Source of the DNA: Macrobrachium rosenbergii
Lineage: Eukaryota > Arthropoda > Malacostraca > Decapoda > Palaemonidae
Reading direction: 5' to 3'
Assembly: GCF_040412425.1 (NCBI RefSeq)
Contig: NC_089788.1
Span: 62,714,720 to 62,778,719 of the forward strand
DNA: 64,000 bases
The position numbers were made by a program, and so were the translations under genes. Numbering within the stretch: the stretch's first letter is position 1; every line of letters starts with the position of its first letter. The notes beneath the pieces are model-generated. The model was not told where the DNA came from, did no database searches, and was given only the letters and a program-made list of their open reading frames with translations. Positions 25,391 through 34,879 of this stretch are shown piece by piece.

Positions 25391-25522
25391 CCGATTTGAA
25401 TCTGTCGGTAGGATGGCGTCGTCCTTTTAAATAATCTGGACCAATCAGCGACGAGGATAAGTTACCACTCCACGTTTTGACCAATCAGCTGCTAGGCAAA
25501 GTTGCCAGCCACATCAGATTGG
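25391..25522 (-). promoter_or_regulatory. candidate cell-cycle promoter with CCAAT boxes and CHR-like site
   Basis: CCAAT occurs at 25441 and 25481 on the plus strand (both ACCAATCAG or GACCAATCAG) and once on the other strand (ATTGG at 25518), roughly 40 bp apart. Read toward the kinesin gene, a TTTAAA-like site (25426-25432) and a TTCAAA site (inverse TTTGAA, 25396-25400) follow. Multiple NF-Y CCAAT boxes about one helical-turn multiple apart plus a CHR element is the known layout of G2/M gene promoters. That fits a mitotic kinesin. The link to the exon at 16729 is inferred. Confidence 0.45.
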
Positions 25523-25948
25523 TATGGCGGCGTTTTTTAAATCTATTGTCACTGGACGATTAATACAAATCGCTCAACTACATCACTGATATATGACTTG
25601 TGATTTTTTATAAAAATTCAAAAGTTTTCTTACTCTGCTGTGTTTTACATCACTACAATGCAAAACGCAAAAACAACACATGCTTGGCCTGTCTGGACAA
25701 AGCTCGCCAATCACATCATTCCTTTGTTATTTTAAGAAAGTGGATTTTAAAATTGAAAATAAACTTTTCACTTAATTTCTTGGAATTTTAGAGAGTCTTC
25801 TTGAATTTCAAACGTTACATTAAACGTTAATCATTTAAAGAGAGGCTAAATAAAACTAGACGATGAACAGGTGTCTGCCATCATTTTACTGAAATTTCAA
25901 GTAACTGTGATAGTATCTTAACAAAAACATTGAGAAATCATCACTTAC

Positions 25949-26095
25949 TTCTCTTTTAGTCAAAGGCACCTGTCTATCGCTACCAACAGAATCCATAACC
26001 GAAATAATTAGCACCTGTGGAAAGGTAAATTGTGCGAAAAAATTAACAAGCTGGTAATATTCTACGTCATCTTTGTATTTCGTACGCCACGCCAT
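25949..26095 (-). CDS. candidate first coding exon of an unidentified gene
   Basis: On the minus strand an ATG in good context (GAAAATGG) opens a 49-codon frame, MAWRTKYKDDVEYYQLVNFF and on, that ends at a consensus donor GAA|GTAAGT in phase 0. I do not recognise the protein. The first half has an aromatic, hydrophobic stretch (YYQLVNFFAQFTFPQVLIIS), and the end is polar. It lies upstream of the proposed kinesin promoter on the same strand. Joined to kinesin exon 1 it would hit a stop at once, so it is not a kinesin N-terminus. It could be a separate small gene or a chance frame. Confidence 0.35.
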
Positions 26096-26099
26096 TTTC

Positions 26100-26635
26100 G
26101 TTATTTTAGCCCTCAGGCAAAGTTGATTTTTTTTCTTTTATCTCTAGCACTCAAATCTAATTTGGCTGGCTTCAGTTAATGGATCTAACGTAGTTTTATT
26201 TTGCTATCTTCCCTTTTATTATTTCTTTTTCTAAAGAACAAACTTCACTTAACATAAAAATTTAACATAAAAATGAAACGAATCAACAATGAGCAAACGT
26301 GACTCTCAGAGTTACCTTTATTTACTTAAGAAGTGGTTAAGGAGAAGGTGTATGGAAGTCTTGAAAAGAGAGAATTTTTGTCATTTGTTTCCCAGAACAA
26401 GGAAACTTAAACATATAATATGTATGAGTTAATGTATGGAGAAAATTTAACCTAAATATGGAAAGATTTTTCTCTGTACAACCTTAAAATTACTATTGTT
26501 TAAATTAAACTGTATATAGCAGATGGGATCCAGGCCTAAGTCCAAAACTCGTTGATTAGACTTAGGTTTGGGAATAGCCTACACACATATACATAGTGAA
26601 AAAGACACACACATATATGTATATACATACATACA
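26100..26635. other. no gene seen
   Basis: AT-rich intergenic sequence before the (TA)n tract. Nothing recognisable beyond short runs. Confidence 0.5.
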
Positions 26636-26646
26636 CACACACACAC

Positions 26647-26720
<74 letters not shown>

Positions 26721-26737
26721 ACTGTACATATATATAC

Positions 26738-26790
<53 letters not shown>
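26636..26790. repeat. (TA)n and (CA)n microsatellite
   Basis: (ACAC)n then (TA)n, interrupted near 26720-26742 by CTACTGTACATATATATACAG. Long frames predicted on both strands are repeat artefacts. Confidence 0.97.
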
Positions 26791-26795
<5 letters not shown>

Positions 26796-26799
26796 TCTA

Positions 26800-28003
26800 G
26801 GACAGCTGAACCAGTGGACAAATGAACCAGTGACAATTGAACCAGTAGACAATTGAACCAGTGGTCAACTGAACCAATGGACAACTGACAATTGAACCAG
26901 TGGAAAACTAAACCAATGGACAACAGTGGACAATAACCAATGACAATTGAACCAAAGTACAATTGAAAAAACATTTAGTAAGAAACATTCTTCTAAAAAA
27001 ATCATGAATCATTGTGGATGCTGTAGGAAAAGAAGATACAATGAAAAAATATTAAGAAACATTTATTAAGAAACATTCATCTATTAAAAAATCATGAATC
27101 ATTGTGAATGCTGTAGGAAAAGAAAATACAATACAAAAATATATATAAACCAGCTGATATAATGACATACAGTGCACTACAGTGTCCCCTATCTACACGA
27201 CCCGCATATTAGTTACTGTTAGCAAATAGGAGACCTTGTCTAGTTCACCTCTGTACAACGGTGTAGTTTGATGTAATTGTTAGTGGGTGCATGGCACCGA
27301 TGCACACAATGCAGTAGCATAATATATGAGAAATGGCGAGACGTTTGGCGTCTTCACAAACGGAAACATACATACAGTTTGATACAGAAGATTCGGTGGA
27401 ACATTATGAGTACATGATTAGAATGCTTGCATGGCAATGCAATTAGCGGTGATTGTACATAAATCGAGACAACAATGGTTAGGGAGAAACAGACTGAAAT
27501 ATTGTATGGGTGAAGTCGCGTTCCGTCAGAGAAAGAAAACGAGATGCTCTTGTTCTGTCTTGTCCCCTCCGATGGATGACGAACACACGAACACACACGT
27601 GTGTTTGGAAGAGATTGCATCGGGGCGACGGGCTCTTAGACGCCAAATGCTGGACAGCGATGTCCCGAGCGATGCCCTTCAAAAACTTCCACGTGGTTGG
27701 GTAAGCACACATGTACACAGATTTCAGGGCATTATGGAACCCTTCACAACAATTTGTGGTTCTTGGAGCACATTATTCTGCATCCTCGAAGTGGTTCCAA
27801 ATTTTGATAGGGAAACGGGGATCCCTTCGACGTCCACCAATCTGCAAACCTCTCATGTTAGTGGACTCTAAAAATGGATCTAGGACAACTACGATTGAAC
27901 CAGTGACAAATGAACCATATAATAGGAGAGATTTCCCTCGTTCGGTGATCCCAAACTGAAGAGACATGCTGTAATGATACTGGTTCAGTTTTCATTGCTT
28001 CCT

Positions 28004-28049
<46 letters not shown>

Positions 28050-28070
28050 GTTCAGTTTTCACTGGTTCTT

Positions 28071-28143
<73 letters not shown>

Positions 28144-28234
28144 GTTTACTCGTCTACTGGTTCAGTTGTCCACTGGTTAGTAGTTCACTGATTCAGTCGT
28201 ACACTGGTTCAGTTGTCCACTGGTTCAGTTGTCC
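26800..28234. mobile_element. fold-back element with minisatellite inverted ends and a MULE remnant
   Basis: The left end (26800-26965) is a run of degenerate repeats of the type GACAATTGAACCAGTG, beginning GGACAGCTGAACCAG. The right end (about 27980-28234) is the same unit inverted, ending CTGGTTCAGTTGTCC, and is interrupted by (AAT)n tracts at 28003-28047 and 28072-28140. So the terminal inverted repeats consist of short tandem units, the design of fold-back transposons. Between them lie an ~87-bp tandem duplication (about 26975-27140) and a MULE-type transposase fragment on the minus strand. No target duplication was identified, and a further unit-like stretch lies at 27885-27918. Confidence 0.6.
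27479..27967 (-). pseudogene. MULE transposase C-terminal fragment
   Basis: A minus-strand frame reads RFPIKIWNHFEDAE, then one UAA stop near 27771, then TTNCCEGFHNALKS and YPTTWKFLKGIARD in the same frame. The order W-N, R-T-x-N-x-x-E-G-[WF]-H-x-A and P-x-x-W-[KR]-[FL] is the recognisable C-terminal segment of Mutator-like (MULE) transposases. The catalytic DDE region is not present. Drosophila fold-back elements also have MULE-type partners (family knowledge), which fits the inverted minisatellite ends. The sequence just downstream (27650 to 27355) is shared with the MITE at 5561. Confidence 0.6.
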
Positions 28235-28317
28235 GGCACTCACCGCTAGGCCTTTCGACAGTAAGTCGAAAGGCCTAGCACCACTCACTCCGTCGTTTCA
28301 CTTTCCTTCGTGGCATT
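28231..28317. repeat. hairpin repeat copy A, split by the hAT element
   Basis: CTAGGCCTTTCGAC-AGTAA-GTCGAAAGGCCTAG forms a hairpin stem. It continues as CACTCCGTCGTTTCACTTTCCTTCGTGG, which matches the right arm of the hairpin at 32920-33046. The copy resumes after the hAT element at 32559 as CATTGCCTTTAAT and an (AT)n tract. Confidence 0.65.
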
Positions 28318-28992
28318 CAGTGGCGGATCCAGGGGGGGGGCCTGTGGTCACGTGCCCCCCCCAAAATCCAAAAAAAAAAAAATTATAATAATAATAATAA
28401 TAATAATAATAATCTTCACAGATGTAAAGTTAACCATAGCTACAAAAAACTACTTATAAATAACAAATAAATAACATTCACTTGTCATCTTGGAGTACAC
28501 GTATGTAATGTATTGTATTAAGACTTAAAACACTCGCGTCTGTTACAGCAGGCAGTTGTCAGGACTCAGGGTACGATAATAATCGGATAATTATCAATCA
28601 AGTACATTTGGCACATGATCGTATTATCATACTATGTATAGGAATGTAAATTACACAGTAATTTATGAATATGTCAATTAGATCATTATACTTATAGGAA
28701 TGCATTGTTTGCTCAAAAAGGAGCTAGCTGGTACTTTGGAAGTTTTATAAGTTGACTTATTTGTCCGACAATTTTCATAAACAGACGAGTCTGAGACGAC
28801 AGTGCAGAAAACGGACGAGAAGCTTTCCTGTACTAGTCACGTCGCAGGGCCCCAGGCTGACTGACGGCTGATGCAGCGCAGTCAGTCTCGATCGGTTCAA
28901 GGCAAAGTTAGCGACGCTTGTTCACCATTGTTGGTAGTGTGTGTTGATTATAGACTTGTGAAAATCAAATTATCAATGGTCAACCGTCAATC

Positions 28993-29217
28993 ATGAAACG
29001 TGTGACAGTGAATGAACCAAAAATTCCCCCCGGGGAAACACAGGGTACACAGGGGAGCAGTAAAAAAACAAAACAACCCAAGCTTGACATGTATTTCAAA
29101 AGAAAGATAATATGCCTTCTCAGCCTCCTGGGTAAGTAAATAGCATAAAATCTCTCTCTCCCCTATATGTTGTTGTCTGGTGGTTATAATAAACATATTA
29201 AGGGTTATTTTAAAGCC

Positions 29218-29279
<62 letters not shown>

Positions 29280-29318
29280 TTATCTATCTTTTTATCTCAA
29301 GAACGTTTAATAAACACC

Positions 29319-29383
<65 letters not shown>

Positions 29384-29442
29384 TTATGCTGTTGTCTGGT
29401 GGTTATAAATATAATAAACATATTAAGGGTTATTTTAAAGCC

Positions 29443-29523
<81 letters not shown>

Positions 29524-32016
29524 TCTAATGCTCTAATGCGCTTTTTTTCTCACCTAGATCCGGTTCAGCTTCAAGGAATGAAAGACAAGGTGTTGATTCA
29601 GTTGAAAATACCAGCAGCTGTAGTATCTCACTTCCAGCTCCAGATATCCCACAACCATCTAGATCCCATAAATCTTTAGAAATACCAATGGACCGAACGG
29701 TTGAATCTGGTAACCTGAGACTGAGTGACAGTAGTGACTCCCTTTCAAATGCAAGAAGTGTTGATAGAGAACCTTTGTCAGCCATGGACATAGGTTTATG
29801 GGTGGGCATGTCAAAAACTGATAAAGACAAAGTTGATATTCTTCAGAATTCATGGAGACCTGGGGATACTTACCAGCTACCTCACACAGAGAGAGGTGGA
29901 AAGAAAAGGTTTCTTAGACAAAGCCATTTAGATAATTTTGCATGGTTGGCATATTCTCACGTAAAGTCGGGATTATTTTGTAAAGTCTGCACGGTATTTG
30001 AGCAAAGGGATGGTGGCAAAAGTAAGCAGGGTTTAAAATCATTAGTAACTGAACCTTTAAGGAGATTTGACAGGCTGACAGGTAATGATGGTTATTTAGT
30101 TCAACACAGTCAGACATCCTATCACCAGACTAATGCAGTGAGAGCAGACAATTTTCTTGAAAGAATGAAAGATCCTACAACCAATATCCATGCAGCACTA
30201 GATGAGCAACATAAAGAAGAAGTATCTTTGAACCGTAAAGGACTAGAGGGTATCATTCACTGCATTGTTTACTTGGGCAGACAAGGCTTATCATTAAGAG
30301 GTCACAGAGATGATGGCAACATTCAGGGAAGTGAGAGAGAAGGGAATGAAGGTAATTTCCGTGAGCTCCTGCGGTTTGCAGTCAGGAGAGGGGATACTGC
30401 ATTAGAAAAACACTTGAAAAATGCTAAAAAAAATGCAACCTACACTAGTAAGACTACACAAAATGATATTATTGCGTGTATTGATGAACACATTTCCAAT
30501 GTAATTTCAGAGAGAATTAGCAAATCTAAATTTTTTTCAGTAATAGCTGATGAAACTACTGACAACAATAGGAAGGAACAATTATCAGTTAGTGTCAGGT
30601 ACTTAGATGAAGGGAAAGTGCGGGAAGATTTTCTAGGATTTGTAGAGATTGATGATCTTTCAGGAAAAGGTATAGCTGAAAAAAATAGTTAATGAATTAA
30701 TGAGGCATAACATTGATTTGTTCTACATGATTGGCCAAGGGTATGATGGTGCAAGTGCTATGAGTGGTGGTATTAAAGGATGTCAGGCTATAATCAGAGA
30801 GAAGTACCCAGCAGCTGTATATATTCACTGTGTTGCTCATTGCTTGAATTTGGTAATCTCCAAATCCAGCCAAGTGCCTGCCATCCGTAATTGTTGGAAT
30901 GACATTAATGAAATTGTAAATTTTTTCATTTTTCACCACAGAGAATAAAATGTATGGAAAACATAATCCAAAAAGATGAAATGGAGCCATCCTCACAGTT
31001 ACTACAGGTTGCACAAGTTTAGTGACACTAGGTGGGTAGAAAGGCATGATGCTCTGATTGTTTTCAAGAGGTTGCTTCCTTATGTCATAGAAGCTCTCAC
31101 AGATATAGCATCTTGGAAAAATGATGGAAATGCTCGTAGTTTGCTTAAAAAGATAGATTTCGAGTTCATTGTTTCTTTGAGTGTTCTTAGTGCGATATTA
31201 ACTGAGACCAGACCACTGTCACAACAACTTCAGGCAGTCAGTACAGACATGCTGGAATGCTCCACTCAAATAAAGTCAGTTCATGAGAAAGTACAAAGTC
31301 TGAGAGAAAATGACGTGTTTGATGCAGTTTATCAAGATGCAATTAAGCTAGGACTTGAGATCAATGTAAATGAATCTGTGCCCAGGTTAGCAAACAGACA
31401 GTCTCATAGATCAAATCATCCATCTTCCACACCAAGTGAATACTATCGCAGAGCAGTCTTCATCCCCTTTTTGGATTTTGTTCTCAGCCAGTTTGAGGAA
31501 CGCTTTTCAGATTACCATGCAACTGCTAGCTCAATGTGTTCCTTAATTCCAAGCTATTTTCACAAAACCTCTTTTGATGATATGGCCCCATCTTTATTGC
31601 TGTATAAAAACTTTCTCATAAATGACTCTATGCTGGGACTAGATGATACACATGATTATGTCACTGAATTCACTATGTGGAGATCGCGTTGGTCTGCTGT
31701 GGAAAAAAGCTCTTGGCCAACTACTATACTAGATACGTATGAGCAGTGTTCACCAAATTATCCTGTTACAAAAAAATTGTTACTAATGTATGCCACTTTG
31801 CCTGTTTCATCAGCCACAGCTGAGAGAAGTTTTTCAACTCTTAACCACATAAAATCCTACAGAAGAGCAACAATGGGGGAAGATAGATTGAATGGCCTTG
31901 CCAAGGTATGCATACACCGTCAACTATCTAATAATGATGTGATTCAAAATTTTGTCACAAGTATCATTGATATATTTTCCAAGAAGAAAAAACGTAGGAA
32001 AGAGTTTATCATATAA
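28993..32016 (+). pseudogene. hAT transposase (ZMYM1-like, DUF4371 and hAT dimerisation), frameshifted
   Basis: Exon 1 (28993-29131) encodes MKRVTVNEPK and a KQPKLDMYFKRK motif, and has a GTAAGT donor. Exon 2 starts after an acceptor at 29555-29557. The protein has a TTF-type finger region (GLFCKVCTVFEQ) and a DUF4371 region with FSVIADETTDNNRKEQL. YMIGQGYDGASAMSG carries a catalytic Asp. CVAHCLNLV and DTRWVERHDAL follow, then the C-terminal hAT dimerisation block (LPVSSATAERSFSTLNHIKS). The frame is lost at least four times: in exon 1 near 29100, at an A-run near 30680, at a T-run near 30930, and near 31010. All domains are present in order, so decay is recent. Length is about 800 codons, normal for the group. 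Confidence 0.88.
29221..29519. repeat. three (TC)n tracts in a duplicated intron segment
   Basis: TC tracts at 29221-29275, about 29321-29381 and 29444-29517. The sequence GTTGTCTGGTGGTTATAA and AAACATATTAAGGGTTATTTTAAAGCCTAA occurs before the first and third tracts (29170 and 29392). So a ~225-bp unit including the microsatellite was duplicated in tandem inside the hAT intron. Confidence 0.9.
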
Positions 32017-32300
32017 GCTGTGTCACAATCTGCATCACACCAACTTGTTCTCCTGTCATAATTATAAAGTATAATGAAGAGATAAGTAAGAAAAAGAATA
32101 AATTTACTATTTGTTTGTTTCACCAATCTATAGAAATGAGTGTATTTCTTTTCTGACATTTAAAAAATAAATTCATAAGTAAGAACACTAAATATACATT
32201 TTTTAATCAATATACTATTAGGCTATGAATGTATTTTTTTCTGAATATATTTAAAGAATAAATTTGCCTCATTGTAGTTAAACTGATTCTTTTTTTTCAT

Positions 32301-32307
<7 letters not shown>

Positions 32308-32384
<77 letters not shown>
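32308..32384. repeat. (AT)n microsatellite in the hAT 3' region
   Basis: An uninterrupted AT tract inside the hAT element after the transposase gene. Two further tracts follow outside the element (32568-32628 and about 32800-32857). Confidence 0.97.
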
Positions 32385-32387
<3 letters not shown>

Positions 32388-32561
32388 CAGGTACTTTACT
32401 TTATTCCCAAATAATGTAGACGCATATTTCAACAAGTGTAGGTACTGTTCTGTACTCAGCAGTCAGTACTCTGTAAGGAAGCCTCTGACGGCTCTGAGTA
32501 TGCCAACTGCCAAGTGCCCCCCCTAAAAATATTACCTAGATCCGCCACTGGTGGCATTGCC

Positions 32562-32567
<6 letters not shown>

Positions 32568-32631
<64 letters not shown>

Positions 32632-32788
32632 GGATTACTATAATCCAATTAACACTGATTCGTTTATCACACATCAACACAGGTGAAAAAGTGAGAAACT
32701 GGTGTAGGTCCCAACAAGCTTCAATTTTTCCAAGCCATTATTGAAAGACTGATACATAGTGGTAGAAATCACAATATAATATATATAC

Positions 32789-32857
<69 letters not shown>
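32568..32857. repeat. (AT)n tracts with ~150-bp spacer
   Basis: Two AT tracts (32568-32628 and about 32800-32857) enclose a unique segment with no coding signal. They are part of the (AT)n-linked hairpin repeat landscape here. Confidence 0.85.
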
Positions 32858-32862
<5 letters not shown>

Positions 32863-32919
32863 AAAAGTGTAACTGACTCACAAAAATATGGAACATGATT
32901 ATATAAATATAAAGACAAA

Positions 32920-33046
32920 ATCCATAAAGAAAAGAGACACACTGGAGTGCTGCGAGGCCTTTTGACTGTCTCTGCTAAGTAAAGGATGACAATCGAAAGG
33001 CCTCACTTGCAGCACTCCAGTGTTTCTCTTTCCTTTGTGGATTTTT
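32920..33046. repeat. hairpin repeat copy B between (AT)n tracts
   Basis: The left arm (AATCCATAAAGAAAAGAGACACACTGGAG and on to GACTGTC) is the inverse of the right arm (GACAATCGAAAGGCC to CTTTGTGGATT). Arms are about 50 bp and the loop about 17 bp (TCTGCTAAGTAAAGGAT). (AT)n tracts lie on both sides, the right one at 33050-33124. This structure recurs at 28231. I suspect a link to the ends of Penelope-like elements, but no protein remnant supports it. Confidence 0.75.
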
Positions 33047-33049
33047 TCT

Positions 33050-33052
33050 TTA

Positions 33053-33124
<72 letters not shown>
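33050..33124. repeat. (AT)n microsatellite
   Basis: Uninterrupted AT tract directly after hairpin copy B. Confidence 0.97.
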
Positions 33125-33129
<5 letters not shown>

Positions 33130-34247
33130 GATAGATAATTATTCACAAATCCTTAAAATCGGTTTCAGTGTACTCTGGGAGTATTACACACAGCCTTTTA
33201 TAATCAACTATCTTGGTGGAAATGTGCTGAATTTCGTTCCGAGCAAAAAAGCAAAATTCAAAAGCAGTGTGGACAGCAGAATCGAAATCAATTTATATCT
33301 CTCTTGACAGCCGCATGGATGCGTTTTCTGTCTCCTCTGCATCAAACCCAAAAGGCACAGGTTTGAATGCTGGCCTGAGCAGATGTACTTATGAAGTATA
33401 AGTCTTTTTGAGTGCGAGTTGTTTCCAAGGTAAAAGGAATGCCACATGAAGGAGCATTTGTGGCTTATACGTTTATTATTCACTAGTTTGATTTGGCGTC
33501 AGCTATTTCTTTGAATTTTTTTCCCTCTTGGAAAGTAAAAACTAGCCGTTTCCTATTAAATCTTCTTCCATTTACTATTCTATGTAAAAATCTCTTTGAT
33601 TTACCCCTTGCTAGTAGGTACCTGTCATTTCTTTTCTGTTAGGACACTCAGTCTTACCTTTGAGTAATTTATTTATTTTTTCCAAGTCCAGTACTCTATT
33701 TGTCAACAGCAGTTATACAGTTGCCACATATGAAAAAGTATGAACAAACTTTATATACCAATTAGGCCTACCATTGGAGGAATTTTACCACGATACCTCA
33801 CTTACACCTGCTTCGCAATGCTACTCTACTACTGCTGCAGTAGCTCAATCAAGTATTAATTCTCGGAGTATATTTAAGTTACCCTGCCTAACACGACTCT
33901 CCTCCTTCCATCTCTCTTCACCAACAACACAGTGCTTCCTGGCCATCCATCTTGACCTGTCCCCAGAATAAACCTTGAGGTGTATACTTGATCCTTAGTG
34001 TCTGTGACCATCTCTAGAAATCAAGCCTAGCACCGATGGCCACATTATAAACCTCATTCTTCCACCTTACCTGGCCATTTCAGCTAAACAAATTTTATGG
34101 GTGAGGAGGGATAGTATTTGATTTTCAACTTATGGTTCCACAGGTAATATAGGCCCCATTACAGAAAAGTGAAGTCCTATGGCAGTAATAAAAATTTAAC
34201 CTGTTTTAACTTGACTGTCTTGATTTCCCCACTTGTTTTGGTCACAG
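33125..34247. other. no gene seen
   Basis: Unique-looking sequence between the AT tract and the candidate plus-strand exon, presumably intron. No recognisable frame. Confidence 0.45.
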
Positions 34248-34376
34248 AAACTAGGGTGGGGAAATGAAAATTTGACAGCAGAAGAAATTAATCAACAAAT
34301 GAGCATTCAGTATGAAGATGACCTTCACCATGGACAATTGGATGGTGCAATCAGCTTTCTCTCATCACATAAGTGA
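34248..34376 (+). CDS. candidate last coding exon of an unidentified plus-strand gene
   Basis: A pyrimidine-rich acceptor (TTGTTTTGGTCACAG) precedes an open frame in phase 0. It encodes KLGWGNENLTAEEINQQMSI, then YEDDLHHGQLDGAISFLSSH and K, then TGA. The composition (acidic, helical, no low complexity) looks like real protein. The plus-strand AATAAA at 34866 would give a 3' UTR of about 500 bases. I cannot name the family. Upstream exons were not found among the mobile elements to the left. A chance 43-codon frame remains possible. Confidence 0.4.
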   Translation, partial: KLGWGNENLTAEEINQQMSIQYEDDLHHGQLDGAISFLSSHK

Positions 34377-34865
34377 TTATAGAAAAGTTTTAACAGATGG
34401 ACAAAATTGTGATCTGTATCACTACATGGTGCTCAAAATCAGTGGTTTGCCACCTGTCTTGACTGGAATTATCATTCCCAAACTTCAACTCTTGATGGTT
34501 TGTAAAAACAAAGTTTTAACTGATAAGTCTTATTTTATTAAACTACTGCTCATGAATTTGGTCCAGGTTTTGGCTGCTTAAGTACTGCTAATTACAACCA
34601 CAATAGGGAGAATGGTGTCATTAGACACTGCATATACAATGAAAATTAACCACATCTGACTTTTAGTACATGTTTTGATGTTATGTGTTCACTGATGACA
34701 CAGACAAATCTTAATAACAGAAATTCCACATTATTTTTTGTGGTGACTAACTTTACAGCCCTGCTTCACTGAGATGCAAGTCTACTGTAACCCCATATTT
34801 TTATGATGAAAAGAGGAGGCTAATGCACATCGGGTAAATGAGTAATGTGAAACAAAGAAGGCATA

Positions 34866-34879
34866 AATAAAACTTTATT
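34866..34879. terminator. head-to-head poly(A) signals
   Basis: AATAAA on the plus strand (34866-34871) and AATAAA on the minus strand (TTTATT, 34874-34879) lie 2 bp apart. They would serve the plus-strand exon ending at 34376 and the minus-strand gene whose stop codon is at 41492. T/G-rich sequence follows on the minus side. Confidence 0.4.

Larger units (their letters stand above)
28318..32550 (+). mobile_element. complete hAT element with 8-bp target site duplication
   Basis: GTGGCATT is repeated exactly on both sides (28310-28317 and 32551-32558). Terminal inverted repeats read CAGTGGCGGATC(C/T)AGG at both ends, the CAGTGGCGGATC ends known from the hAT/ZMYM-type group. Inside is a two-exon transposase gene on the plus strand. 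The 8-bp duplication has no mismatch, so the insertion is fairly young, yet the gene is frameshifted, so it probably moved with transposase supplied in trans. The first intron is filled with TC microsatellites. Confidence 0.92.

Noticed and set aside
25521..25586. Short plus-strand frame MAAFFKSIVTGRLIQIAQLH starting in the promoter region
   Set aside because: Only 21 codons, no splice donor before the stop and no recognised family.
26562..26974. Long Ile/Tyr-repeat frames over (TA)n tracts (also at 32223, 33020, 57420-57800)
   Set aside because: They are produced by dinucleotide repeats, which are open in several frames on both strands. No protein signal.
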